Shown: piece by piece, positions 36,700 through 48,229 of the stretch
Layout of the letters: every line of letters starts with the position of its first letter
Position numbering within the stretch: position 1 is the stretch's first letter
Assembly: GCA_015680685.1 (NCBI GenBank)
Contig: MNCI01017497.1
Span: 296,664 to 360,663 of the forward strand
Direction: 5' to 3'
DNA from: Gnetum montanum
Lineage: Eukaryota; Streptophyta; Gnetopsida; Gnetales; Gnetaceae
DNA length: 64,000 bases
Program-made: the position numbers and the translations under genes
Notes under the pieces: generated by a model
Databases searched by the model: none
What the model was told of the DNA's origin: nothing
Seen by the model: the letters and a program-made list of their open reading frames with translations, nothing else

Positions 36700-39110
36700 C
36701 TCAGTTGGAAAGCCAGCTATAAGTTAATAGCCCTTGTAACATTTCTTTGCTATGGATGGATAAAAATTTCACTCTACATTGATGGAGTTGATGACAGTTG
36801 AGTTGAATGCAAAGGTACATGTGTACAAGGATGAGGAGGGTAAAAGGAAAATGGGGATTCCCCTCTTGGAGATTGAGCTTTGTAGTATTCAGGAGGGTAG
36901 TAGTGATGTTGGAAAGATGCATGGATGGAAGAGTCACATAGAGAAATCAATTACTAAACATAATACCCATATAGATCTAGTTGCCTATAAGGGTACTGCT
37001 ACCTTGGTGGTGGCATTCCCCACAACTATGGATGTCGCCACTACTGGTACTGCTCATGAGGTTAGGGTGGAGCTCCACTTAGGTGGTAGGCTTATTTTTG
37101 GTGGAACTACTTGTAGTTTCCTTGAAGATAAGGCAACCTCATGGGTGCTTGCCTTCTTGCCAATCTAGGATTCAACGTGTATACCCTAGCTCCTGTAAGT
37201 GTGACACAATAGGGCAACATCCCTTAGAATGTTCGTATTGGTAGATGTCACACCCACCATCATCATCTATCTTAGATTCTACAACCTCCTCAATGGTAGT
37301 AGCTTTTCCCTTAGTCCTTTAATGACCATGTTTGGATTCCCTCATTCTCTTTTAATCATGACCACTATCTTGCTCTTTGGACTCTTCAGTAATTCTAAGA
37401 GTAGTTTGGAATTTTTCATCCAAAGAATCCCATATTTTATCTACCTTGGTTGATATTTTAGAAATAGATTTTTAGATTAGCAATGTCTTATGTTACACCA
37501 CTTCATCAAGTGATGCCTCGTCCTCATTGTTACAAAATCAAACTTCTCTTTTTTGGATGGAAGGGTCCTAGTTGTACTCCTCTACACTTTCTTTCTTCCT
37601 CAACTCACGTTCTTCTTTGGCCACTTTCTCAATTAGCCTTTGAATCTAATGGACCCTTAGTTCTGAAAGTCTCCCTTAGGCATAGATCCCAAGAGTTCTT
37701 CTTGTTTCTATTTAGAGCCCATCTATGATGTGGTGAAGTTGCTCCCTTTGAGAAAAACCATGGCCTAGGTGCTTATGTAATAGAGAGTACTATCTACTCA
37801 TGACTGCATCCAAGGATTCATGTGTTCCTTGTCTTCATCCTTAGATCTGCTTCCTTAGATTGGACACTCTAGAGTACGTTTAATACTTATCATTGAAAAT
37901 TTCAAGCATCATACTTCATCATTTGATTAATTCTAGTTCTAAGGACCAGTAACAACTTTCAGCCTTCTTTATGAGTGTCCTTGGGAATCAATTTAATTTT
38001 TGCCATTCATTTTTAATGTTTTTTAAGGCATAGGCATCATGAACGGCTTGAAGATGATTTTGTGGATCTGAGTTGTATTCCCCTTCGAATTTGGGGATAT
38101 TGTTCATATCCAACCTTTTGATTCTACTATATTTCAGATGCCTCATTGGAATCCTCATAGCCTTTGCAAAATTTAGCATGTTCCTTGTTGCAAGCAAAGG
38201 CTCATCATAGTCATAGCCCTTGTTATGGCCATGATGCCTATGATGTCCTTTGCTACCCCTTCATTCATGGTGGTGAACCTCCCTTGATTGCCCACACCCC
38301 TAATCTCTACTATTTTGGAGGGCTCTGCGATCATCTTTGTCCCATCGATCACCTCAATCATGGTCATGTCCTCTGCAACTTTAGTTGGAACTAGAGGAGA
38401 AAGAAGATGAGGATGTCAAAGGTGAAGAGGAAGGAGAGCTAGCACTAGCACGATGCCTGCTACTACCTCTCCTTAGGTCACGACCATGTTTACCATGTCT
38501 TTCTTTGTCTTGGTGCTTGTCTTGGTCCCTGCATTAACTCCCTCCTTTGGAGCCCCATGGACATGGGACTCATTCTTTCCTGAACCAGGATTGTTTATAG
38601 TGGATTGTAGATTCTAGTTAGGGCCTCCTTCATCAAAGAAGAAGGAGGGAGAGTTAGTGTTTTAAGAATTCTAAGAGAAGGGATCCTCATCTTCCTTTTG
38701 GCCTAGCAAGAATAAGGGGTTTGTGAACCATTTTTCCTTTGACACCTTATAGCGCATCTCCTGTTGCCAATCTTTCCTTCATTGTGCCTTAGTCGGATGA
38801 TAATCTTGATAGTCATGATCCTGCACAATGTATTTAACATTGAGCCCCTAGATGCCCAATTTTATGAGTTTGGAGTAACATTGAACGAATTGATCGATCA
38901 GGCAGCAACACAATGTTACCCTCCATGTCCCTCTACTGAAACTATTCATCTTGATGTTGGATGAAGGTGAATTCTAGCACATACTCATCAAGATGAGTAT
39001 ATACCACTCTGCATTATTGGGGCACTGGTGGTTTTGCCCCTTTACACCTTTATTGATTGGATTTGCCTTCGTATGGTGGTAGAGAATCTCCCTTGTGAGA
39101 AAAGGCTATA
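36700..39110 (-). pseudogene. element E gag (broken)
   Basis: Sense order: an N-terminus with YTHLDEYV (about 38985), a His/Arg/Ser-rich segment, capsid start RLDMNNIPKFEGEYNSDPQN (38110-38050), a decayed capsid, and a zinc-knuckle site at about 37255-37215 where the second Cys is Tyr (CDIY). A Pro/Gln-rich linker leads to protease. Many stops. Confidence 0.78.
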
Positions 39111-39240
39111 TTAGATGGAATAAAAACAATGTGCTCTTATTGTCATTATTATTTTTCTTAATGATGTTATCTTTCAGGTTCGTTACAACATCATTGAATA
39201 ATTTTAGTAACTTCTAGATAGCACACATAGCTAACTAAAG

Positions 39241-39258
39241 TCCTCAGCAATGGTGCCA
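39241..39258 (-). promoter_or_regulatory. primer-binding site of element E (tRNA-Asp type)
   Basis: Sense strand TGGCACCATTGCTGAGGA, one base after the 5' LTR. It matches 14 of 18 bases of the complement of the plant tRNA-Asp(GTC) 3' end (TGGCGCCGTTGCCGGGGA). Confidence 0.8.
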
Positions 39259-39259
39259 A

Positions 39260-40076
39260 TGATGAGCAACGAGCGATCGCTACGCCCAACCATACGAATC
39301 CCTAGCGTTCACTAAAAGATCTATTTGAATTTAATAGACTTTAGCTCTCTAAGTATACTTTGCCTAGATAGTAAATTTAATAAATGTGATCGTTGTCTTC
39401 TTAGTTTCACTTGTGAAGTACAAGTGTATGGTTAAGTGTAATCAAGGCATATGATTTTTATCATTTTATATGTATTATTTAAATCACCTAAGTGCTAGAA
39501 ATAACATAATTAAATGTTTAATTAATCTAATAACTAACTAATATCTTAACTAGTCCTAATATAAGCATCTGTTCCCATTTACCATGCACATCTTGAACCA
39601 CGTTGCAACGTTACTGGATTACCAAGGGTTAAGCGCTACTGGGATGACCAAACATTAACATATGCTTGAAATGGTCATACTTACATGTATTAATTAATCA
39701 CTAATTAATTAATTAATTGAATGTGTTAAAGTAAATTGCTCAAATAATAAATCCATTAAGTAAATATTAAACTAATTTCAAGTGTTACAAGGTTTATGAT
39801 GAAAGCTCATCTTTATTGCCATTCACACTAATGTGCTTAAGTATATCAATGCTTGAACAAAGATTTGTGCACTTCTCACTCCTACTATGGGCACTTAGAA
39901 AATATTCTAACTTTCAAATGAACAAAATGCAAGAGCAGGCAAGATAAGACATTACATTGACGGGGTCATGTCAATGCATCAAACCACGCATCGATGCGAT
40001 CACATCAACGAGATCACATCAATGGGATCGTATCGATGACATCCCATTGATGCACCTTGAGGAAGACGCTTCATTA
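39260..40076 (-). repeat. 5' LTR of element E, TATA region deleted
   Basis: Pairs with 26885-27721. In this copy about 57 bases containing the TATA box are missing at about 39929-39937, so the promoter LTR of the element is disabled. The 14-bp array (ATCCCATTGATGTG-type units with ATCGAT palindromes) is at about 39957-40055. Confidence 0.85.
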
Positions 40077-40760
40077 ACTACATTGCGAATATCTATAATT
40101 AAATATTGAACACTACAATATATTACAACATAACTGTTGTAACCATACAAATACAAATAGATTAACATTTTTAATCAATGAGATAACAATATTTAAGCTT
40201 ATGTGAATGGTAGTTGCCTTCACTTTACTTATAATTCTCCCTCTTGAAGGCAAAACTATCATAAAGCCTAATCTCAAACCTCACAATTGTTATCAAAGTA
40301 AGGTTGTTCCTGTGATGGTGAATTTGCCAAGTTTTACTCATGATGGTTGTTTTGCTAGGTTTTGTATGTGGGTGACTATTGAATTCAACAATTTTGACAA
40401 GTGGTTGTTAAATCCAATCTTGTGTGTAACAAACAATCAAATTAGGAGGCCCTCAATAAGAAACTAGGAAGTCATGGAATCCTCTTCAATTTTTCTTTAT
40501 TTTGTAATATTTATAAGATCTCTAAAATATGTTATATATCAAAATATAATCCCTCCTTCTAGCTAATAGAGAGATTTTATGCATTTGTACATAGTGTCAA
40601 AGGGAGATTATGGACATTTGTACATAGTGTCTTAGGATTGATGGCACTAAAAGAGTTTCTTGGGAAAGAGTTTTTTTTTTTGGTTGATGACATTAAGGGA
40701 ATTTTTTGGTGCATTGATTCTCGTCCCAAGTTAGAATTTGTATGGAAAAATAAAAATCCA
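40077..40760. other. spacer between element E and Copia 1
   Basis: AT-rich, with a direct duplication of about 35 bases (CATTTGTACATAGTGTC twice, 40570-40632). The plus-strand frame 40207-40467 is not recognisable. It could hold the decayed integrase end of Copia 1, but I could not confirm it. Confidence 0.35.
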
Positions 40761-42179
40761 ATTCAAGGGTTAAACTTTTGAAAAGATGTATCCTATATGT
40801 ATTGATTTTAATAAAAATTTAGAGGGTCATCCTCCCTTAGGAGACATTGCTCTTGACTAATAGAATGATGTGAATGATATATAAGAAATAAGTATTGGAG
40901 AAGATTAAGTGGATATGAGGAAGTAGAGTATCAACATGATGCTTTATCAACTTCACAACCCCTAAGATTTTTTGATAAGAAAACTACACACTTGGTTGAA
41001 AGATCAAATTCTAATCACTAAAACTGAATCACTTACTTATGATGAAGCATATACATCTCTTTATCTTAAAGAGTGGAAGTGAGTGGTGGATGATGAAATG
41101 TCTTCTATTCATAAGAATAGAACATGGAAACTAGTTAACTTCCATCTAGTAGAAAATCCATTGGTTATAAGTGGGAGTTTAGAATTAAATCTAGTGACCA
41201 ATTTAAAGCACATCTTGTGATTAAGGGTTATTTCCAAAAGAAGGGAATTGATTATGATGAAATCTTCTTGCTTTTGGTAAAATTAATATCCATTAGATCA
41301 TTATTATCAATAGCAGCAACCTATGATCTGGAACTTGAACAAATGGATGTAAAAACTACTTTTCTTAAAGATGATCTTGAGGAGGATATATATATGCTTC
41401 TAACTAAAAGGTATGAAGTGAAAGGAAAAGAGCATATGGTGTGTTGATTGCTAAAATCATTGTAAGGGCTTAAACAAGCACCAAGGATGTGAAATAAAAA
41501 AAAGTTAATGAACACATGTTAAGTCTTGACTTCATTAGAAATCAAGAAGACTCTTGCTTATATGTCAAAAATAAAAATGGAAATCTTTTAATTTTACTAA
41601 TATATGTCAATGACATGTTAATAGTAGGAAGTGACATGGATGAAATTAAGGAGTTGAAACAACTTCTTTCTTCTTGATTTGAGATGAAAGATCTTGGTTT
41701 TGTTAAAAAAAATTTGGACATGAAAATTAAAAGAAACATAGGTAATAAAAAAATTTGTATTAGACAATCTGGATATGTGTGAAATGGCTTAAAAAGATAT
41801 AATATGCAAGATTGTAAGCCTATACACCACCATGTGAAATTGGGATGAAACTCTTAGCTGAATAATGACCTTAGACATATGATGAAAAAGAGCTCATGAT
41901 AAAAATTCCATATGCTAGTGTTGTTGGTAGTTTGATGTATGTAATGGTTAGTACTAGACCTGATATTACATACATTATTGAAAAACTCAGCAGGTATATG
42001 TCTAATCTAGGGAAACAACATTGGATTGTTATAAAATTAATTTTCCAGTATCTTTGTGGTATTATGAACTTTGGTATTTTTTATCAAAGTGATTTGTCTA
42101 TTCTACATGGCTATGTGAATGCTAATTGGGGTGGGATTTAGATAACAGAAAATCAACCTGTGGATATGTGTTTAATATT
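40761..42179 (+). pseudogene. Copia 1: reverse transcriptase and start of RNase H (interrupted by element B)
   Basis: Copia RT motifs in order: NRTWKLVNFPS (41130), YKWEFRIKSSDQFKAHLVIKG (41165-41225), the frame 41217-41447 with FLLLVKLISIRSLLSIAA and EQMDVKTTFL, then 41580-41640 with LLIYVNDMLI where the catalytic VDD is VND. RNase H starts in the frame 41896-42141 (YASVVGSLMYVMVSTRPDI) and reaches STCGYVFNI at 42179, where element B is inserted. The reading resumes at 49235. Confidence 0.87.
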
Positions 42180-42186
42180 TGATGAG

Positions 42187-42275
42187 ACGCGATATCGCAT
42201 GCAGCGCGATATCGCGGCCGTCGCGATATCGCGTCGTCCCCTGCGATATTGCATACGCGATATCGCGGTCCGCTG
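42187..42275 (+). repeat. GCGATATCGC palindrome array in U3
   Basis: Five copies of the CpG-containing palindrome (some CGCGATATCGCG) spaced 15-25 bases apart just upstream of the TATA box. The 3' LTR (48278-48355) and element C (59049-59095, three copies) have the same motif. Confidence 0.9.
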
Positions 42276-42540
42276 CCAAATCTATAAATAAGAGGCGGCA
42301 CTCCCCTTATTTCCCATCCTAGGCTTAAAGTAGGGAAACTCTGGCAGTTTGATCACTCCAGAGATAGAATATTTTCCATGTGCCCGCAGTAGGAGTCCCC
42401 AAGTGAACGGATCTTTATTCGAGCAGCTTTGTACCTGAACGCAAGTTGTGTACGGCAATAAAGACGAGCTTTGTGGATAAACCTTGCAGTGCATGGAATA
42501 GGTTTATTACATGTTATTTATTACCTGCATTAGCGCGACA

Positions 42541-42720
42541 TGAGTACGACTTGATTATGAGCATTGACGAATGTGTATGGCTAATCAAGGAATCGGCTGC
42601 TCATCGCGATTAGTCTCTCTCATCCTCAACTCCTAGTATGTGGAATGAGTACGACTTGATTACGAGCATCTACAGATGTGTACGACTAGTCAAGGAATTA
42701 GCTGCTCATTACGTTTAGGC
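42541..42720 (+). repeat. 105-bp tandem duplication inside LTR B
   Basis: Both units begin TGAGTACGACTTGATTA and include AAGGAAT-GGCTGCTCAT. It is also present in the 3' LTR at about 48643 and 48748, so it predates insertion. LTR C lacks it. Confidence 0.8.
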
Positions 42721-43133
42721 TAGTTAAGTGCCTCAGTACGACCACTTCGAGCACGTGAGTTACGTGTGGTGATTCTAGTAACGATTAGCATTTGGTAGCC
42801 ATAGTTGCATAGTTCAGGGTGTGTACAGTAAGTGGGAACGGATGTTGACACTAGTTAATTTAGACTTAGTCCTTAGTTAGAGTTAGTTAGTTTCTCAACC
42901 CTTCGCTCTTAGCATAGAAGACATAAAACCATAAAAGACCATAAAAATCATATACCTCGGACTTACTTAACCATACACCATGACAATAAGAAGTAAGTCT
43001 GGGAAGACAACAAATGATTAACCCCAAGTGTTCCATGGGGCGTTTAGGCATTTAGTCTGCGGAGTTTGACCGGATCGCATGTGCTACGCTCGTTTTGTAT
43101 GGTTGAGTGTAGGGGTACCTCGCCACTCATCAT

Positions 43134-43151
43134 TGGCGCCATTGCCGGGGA
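43134..43151 (+). promoter_or_regulatory. primer-binding site of element B (tRNA-Asp)
   Basis: TGGCGCCATTGCCGGGGA matches 17 of 18 bases of the complement of the plant tRNA-Asp(GTC) 3' end, one base after the LTR. Confidence 0.9.
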
Positions 43152-43273
43152 CTAAGTGTTTGTGCGCCGAATAGAACATAAGGGTATCACTCACATCATT
43201 GTCAGCCTTAACGAACCTTCGAGTTAATCAAAAGAAAAAATTTATATAACGGTGAATTAGCACACCGATAAAA

Positions 43274-45335
43274 ATGCCTTCTTCTCATAAGAGCAACTCA
43301 CCACCTAAGGACCATACACGAGACAATCAGCAACATAAAACACATAACCAAAATTAGCCAAGTCCTAAACAATATAAGATGACATATACTCATCCTGATG
43401 AGTATATTCCTAATTTTACTTTTGTTCTCCATTAAGACGAATAGCTGTGATGGAGAGATTTGCAAGGTAACATTGTGTTACCCCTAGATCGAGCAATCTC
43501 TCGCATGCTTTTCCGTGCCTTGGCTCAGATTGGCATGCAAGAACTATTTGCTGAATACATTGTAGAAGATTTTGATATGAGGGATTATTATCCCACAGAT
43601 GCCCAACGTATGAGAGACTTACGACATGAGAGTGAACATGCACTATTGAAGGGCAAGGTCCCGCACATCCTTAGCGAAAGAGGAGATGAGGAACCCCTTA
43701 TCACGGGTTCTTTAACAAATGATGTTCCCCCTCCTAACGATGGTGAGAAGGTTGGGTATCAGAACCTATGATCAACNNNNNNNNNNNNNNNNNNNNNNNN
43801 NNNNNNNNNNNNNNNNNNNNNNNNNNNNNNNNNNNNNNNNNNNNNNNNNNNNNNNNNNNNNNNNNNNNNNNNNNNNNNNNNNNNNNNNNNNNNNNNNNNN
43901 NNNNNNNNNNNNNNNNNNNNNNNNNNNNNNNNNNNNNNNNNNNNNNNNNNNNNNNNNNNNNNNNNNNNNNNNNNNNNNNNNNNNNNNNNNNNNNNNNNNN
44001 NNNNNNNNNNNNNNNNNNNNNNNNNNNNNNNNNNNNNNNNNNNNNNNNNNNNNNNNNNNNNNNNNNNNNNNNNNNNNNNNNNNNNNNNNNNNNNNNNNNN
44101 NNNNNNNNNNNNNNNNNNNNNNNNNNNNNNNNNNNNNNNNNNNNNNNNNNNNNNNNNNNNNNNNNNNNNNNNNNNNNNNNNNNNNNNNNNNNNNNNNNNN
44201 NNNNNNNNNNNNNNNNNNNNNNNNNNNNNNNNNNNNNNNNNNNNNNNNNNNNNNNNNNNNNNNNNNNNNNNNNNNNNNNNNNNNNNNNNNNNNNNNNNNN
44301 NNNNNNNNNNNNNNNNNNNNNNNNNNNNNNNNNNNNNNNNNNNNNNNNNNNNNNNNNNNNNNNNNNNNNNNNNNNNNNNNNNNNNNNNNNNNNNNNNNNN
44401 NNNNNNNNNNNNNNNNNNNNNNNNNNNNNNNNNNNNNNNNNNNNNNNNNNNNNNNNNNNNNNNNNNNNNNNNNNNGGAAAGTGCGGAAGAGTATAACCGT
44501 GATCCCTCCCTTCGAAAGAAGGGAGTGAAATTTTTTGATGATGAGGATTAGTCACTAATCGAAGAGTTGATGAACCGGAAAACCTTGCCGATCCAAAAAT
44601 TAATAATAGAAATAGCGGCTAAGGTAGATGACGTATGGAGTTCCTTAGACTCAAAATTGAAATTGTCTTAAAAATTGTAGAACAGTCTAAGGTTGAACAA
44701 AGTAGTGACAAAGGTAAGAAAAAGTGGAGAGATTTAAGCCCTGCACATAACAAGGATAAGGGAAAAATCACTAACTTTGATGTGGCTGTGGACTCTGATT
44801 TAGACGATGACGGTGGATGTGAGATCTGCCATTATGACCATCCTAAGGGATGTTGCCCCATTATCTCACAGCTACAGGAGTCTGGGGTGTGTGCGCTTAA
44901 TCCAGGACTTAACCAACGGTAAACACCCCGAAGGTTACCTTATCCACAAGGTAACCCAAGGCAGTTCCACCAACCACTAACGTATTATCCAAGTGGAACT
45001 CCACCACAGCTCATTGGATAGCATCAGCAGTGGCAATACCTACAGTCATGGGGGATGCCATCGCTGAAACATTAGTACCCTTACTGGCAACCTGACCCTT
45101 ATGGATATTATGTGCAGCAGCTGATTTCTCCAAGTGACTCTATGAGTCACACAACCCCGAACCGTCACTACCAAGTTTAGGAGTACTTTAGAAGGACTCC
45201 TTCTCCTCCGGGAGACACTCCATACCCACACCATCCTCTTAATTCATTTGCACCTCTTCCACCACAAGTAGTTCCCATAACACCTCCTGCTCCAACAATG
45301 CAAGGGGAACTTCCTCCTTAATCGCAGCAACATCA
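43274..45335 (+). pseudogene. element B gag (with gap)
   Basis: The ATG at 43274 starts MPSSHKSNSPP, equal in position to the starts at 54227 (C) and 61059 (D). Next comes YTHPDEYIPNFTF, an open stretch 43460-43771 (LPLDRAISRMLFRALAQIG), then the gap 43777-44475. After it: a Lys-rich segment, the zinc-knuckle variant CEIC-x3-H-x3-CC (44816-44860), and a Pro/Gln/Tyr-rich linker (44940-45335). Stops and frame changes remain; it is less decayed than A or E. Confidence 0.82.
43777..44475. other. assembly gap (699 N)
   Basis: Run of Ns replacing the capsid part of gag in element B. Frames crossing it are meaningless. Confidence 1.
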
Positions 45336-45339
45336 CGCT

Positions 45340-46344
45340 GTGAGAGCTGTAAATATCCAACCTGCTGTTGGTTCTAAAAACTGTAAAAAGAGAAGACCTT
45401 ACTTCAAAACCAAAAGCCTAGACAAACTCTCGCAACAACAAGCGGTTGGGCCCATGTACACTCCTCCACCATCTAACACTTCGGAGTACCCTTCTGTCCA
45501 AAATCAGAGCGTAACGCATACAGTTATGTTAACACATATTGTAACTGACTGGATCAAGGTGGGCCACCTTCCCAGGAAACTAACTAACCCTGGGAGTCCC
45601 TTAATCTATTTACAGATCGCCGGAAATGAACCACATAGGGCTCTTCTTGACTCAGGTTCCGGAGTTAACTTGATTTCACGAGAGATGTATCACGCCTGGA
45701 ACCTGCCCCAACTTAAGAAAAGCAACATTCAACTAGAGCTGGTAGACTAGTCCATCACCATTCCCTTGGGATTAGTGGAGGACATCATTACCACTGTGTG
45801 TGGTTGGTCTTACCCAGCTGATTTCTTGGCAATTGAAGTTAACAACAACGAAGGGGACTTCCCAATTATAATGGGAAGGGCATGGCTTAGTACAATAGAC
45901 GCATGTCTTAGGATCTGCGATCTTTCCTTGGAAATTTCTAAGATAAACATATGTGGAAAGATTGAGAAGAGGAAAGTTCCATGCATCACATACAGTGATT
46001 CATCAGGTGATGACATGGAGGAAATGCCTCCATGTAACAGGTGTGCTCTTGAAACATTAAAACAAAGATGCCTATATGTAGCAACCACACAACCAGTAGT
46101 AGATACCCTGTGGTTGATAGCTACTCGAAGGAGCAACCAAACATGTATGGAACGAACTGAGGAAACCCATGCCAACAACGAAGGCATAGACACATTGGAA
46201 TATGAGCGTTGCCAACTTCCACCCCTTAATCTAAGATCATCATTTGGGAGAATTTGGACACTTTTAAGAAACTCAAATAGGCGCTCATTATTTCGGATCT
46301 CTCCCTTTCCACTCAGTCATGGGGGAGATGGCCACCTATGCTAA
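45340..46344 (+). pseudogene. element B aspartic protease with remnant pol junction
   Basis: Frames 45340-45750 and 45766-46344, separated by one stop (VD-stop-SIT), hold the protease with LLDSGSGVNLIS and GDFPIIMGRAWL. Then a Cys-rich linker (PPCNRCALET) leads to LRNSNRRS, after which the frame drops into the post-pol region (SLFRISPFPLS). The RT core, RNase H and integrase that follow this point in A and E are missing. The protease itself is almost intact. Confidence 0.88.
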
Positions 46345-48229
46345 TCATATGGGGCCCTCAGTTCTTTTTCAATTTTTCGTTTTACACATTTTTGTTTTAC
46401 AACATTTTTTGTTTTACACATTTTTGTTTTTTTTATTTTTTTAACTTTTCTAATTTTTGGTTTACAAATTTCTTTAACTTTACTAGTTTTTGTTTTACAT
46501 CATCATTATACTTTTCCATTTTGTGTGTGTGTGTGTTCCACCATGTAAGTTTGTCCCATAATAAGTGTTCGGAATGATGGTATAAACTGTTTTCATATTG
46601 ATTGCTAATGTTTGGTTTTTACTTTTCAGTTACAATGTTGATACTAAGGTATGTTCTTTGATATGGCAGGCAATGAGATCACTTCATCCATCCATCCACC
46701 AATTTCTATGGTCTCTCTCGGCTTGGAAATGTATAGTTCGCTTCTTAATAAGAACTTAAATGAATCGGTGATTGGGAATTTCTCAAACTAAGGAAGGACT
46801 CAAGGATTGAAAAGGGTGTGACTTCAAGGGAACTTGATGCTTTTGTGTTGGTCATTCTCTTGGATGCTTGAATGTTTCTTCTTGTATTTTCTTGTCATTC
46901 CAATGTTACCCAATTATCGGAAGCTGAGTTAATAAAAATAAGAAGTCTTTGCATGGTGTGGTTCTCACGCATAAAAACACAAAAAAATGTGAGAATTCAA
47001 AGCACACCCCTTAGACGAATAAAATTTGGCTACAAGCACTGGTTATGGAACCAAAAGTGTTCCCTTTAACTAAGGCCCTTCTCACTTCCCATTCTCTCCT
47101 TTGTTTCGTTGGAATGGTGGTGGTTCTTGGAGGATGCATTCTTGTTATCCCAATGGATGGTTTGGCCAAATGCATTGATGCGAAGTCACTAGATGTGGTT
47201 GGTTTGAGGCCGGAGTTGAAATGAGAATTGCTAAGTGACATTAATCATAAAACACACAAGGGGCTGTACACCACCTTGTTCTTGGGATTCCATTCCATTC
47301 TCTTCTCTCCATCCTTCTCTCCATTGTTCACCTCATTGTTGGTTGTATCATTAGTGTATATATTTTGTTTGATGCATTGTTTTCTTTTTGGTAAATTCTT
47401 ACAGTTAAGACTTTAACTCTTGTTCCAAATTACATTCCTGAAGCCTACGGACTCTTTGAATGGGGGTTTGTTAGGGCATTCAGGGCATGAGCTTGCTTTG
47501 GGGAGGACCCACTGACATTCCTATTTGGGGAATTAGTTAAATTCTTTTCCTTAACATTTTGCAATTAATTTTATTTTGTTCATTACCATCTTGACATCCA
47601 TTTCATCGATGCCATAGCTATCTTTTTTTATCTATCTTTCTTACTCCTTTTCTTTCTCCATTCTAATGCTACTGAAGGTTCGCGATTAGTCATGGGGGTA
47701 CGGGGCCTGATTTTTTCGATTTTCTCCTAGCCCCAAAATTTTTGATTTTCTTCCTAACCCCTACACCTTTGGTAGTCATCAGTAACATATTTCCAGAGAT
47801 ATCCATATCAGCCATACCACAACCTAGCTAATGGACTTACACCGCAGCAAGGTATCAACTACATTGAGATTCATTTACCCTTGCTAATTAAGATTGTGTT
47901 GTGTGTGGAGATGGTGGACATGCAACAACGGATTGGATCTGGAGCAAACACTTGGAATGGAGCAGTGTTGAAGTAGCTATGCAAGAAGCAAGATCGATGG
48001 TGCACTTATGGATGGACAACAAAGGTGCAATCTTGGTGTTGACAGTAGCAACACTTCTTTCTCTCTCTCTCTCTCAGCTGCCAACTAAGGCCTGATGTCA
48101 TTGTAATAAGGTGTTCACCCTTGTTGTCATGAACACTCATTTTGTCAAGTTTTGTAATGATGATCTGTTCACATGGCATCCCACTAGTTCCATTCCCCTC
48201 AATAATTCCATACCTTCCCGATATTATTA
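46345..48229 (+). other. non-coding 3' region of element B
   Basis: No protein recognised. It contains T-rich runs (46340-46500), a second AGTCATGGGGGTA (47688-47700), and a pyrimidine tract ending in CAG (48055-48077). Collinear parts exist in A, C and E. Confidence 0.7.

Larger units (their letters stand above)
26885..40076 (-). mobile_element. element E: 13-kb Ty3/gypsy (Athila/Tat-like) retrotransposon with an extra ORF
   Basis: Two LTRs (26885-27721 and 39260-40076) in the same orientation bound a tRNA-Asp-type primer site (39258-39241), gag, protease, reverse transcriptase, RNase H, full-length integrase, a post-pol region collinear with elements A and B, then an additional block (about 27950-31470) found in none of the other copies, and a polypurine site. 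All ORFs are decayed. Flanks are ATTAT (26880-26884) and ACTAC (40077-40081), which would be a 5-bp target duplication with two C/T changes; this is weak. It is the only copy here with every pol domain, including the integrase C-terminus. Confidence 0.88.
42180..43132 (+). repeat. 5' LTR of element B
   Basis: Starts TGATGAG and ends CTCATCA. U3 is only about 100 bases: five GCGATATCGC-type palindromes (42188-42275) and a TATA box at 42283-42290. AATAAA at 42457 lies in the R region. A 105-bp unit is tandemly duplicated at 42541-42645 and from 42646. Confidence 0.93.

Noticed and set aside
26880-40081. Target-site duplication of element E (ATTAT/ACTAC)
   Set aside because: Two of five bases differ; both are C/T so it may be real, but the evidence is too weak to state as fact.
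43719-44555. Frames of 240-273 codons across the second gap
   Set aside because: They consist almost entirely of Ns.
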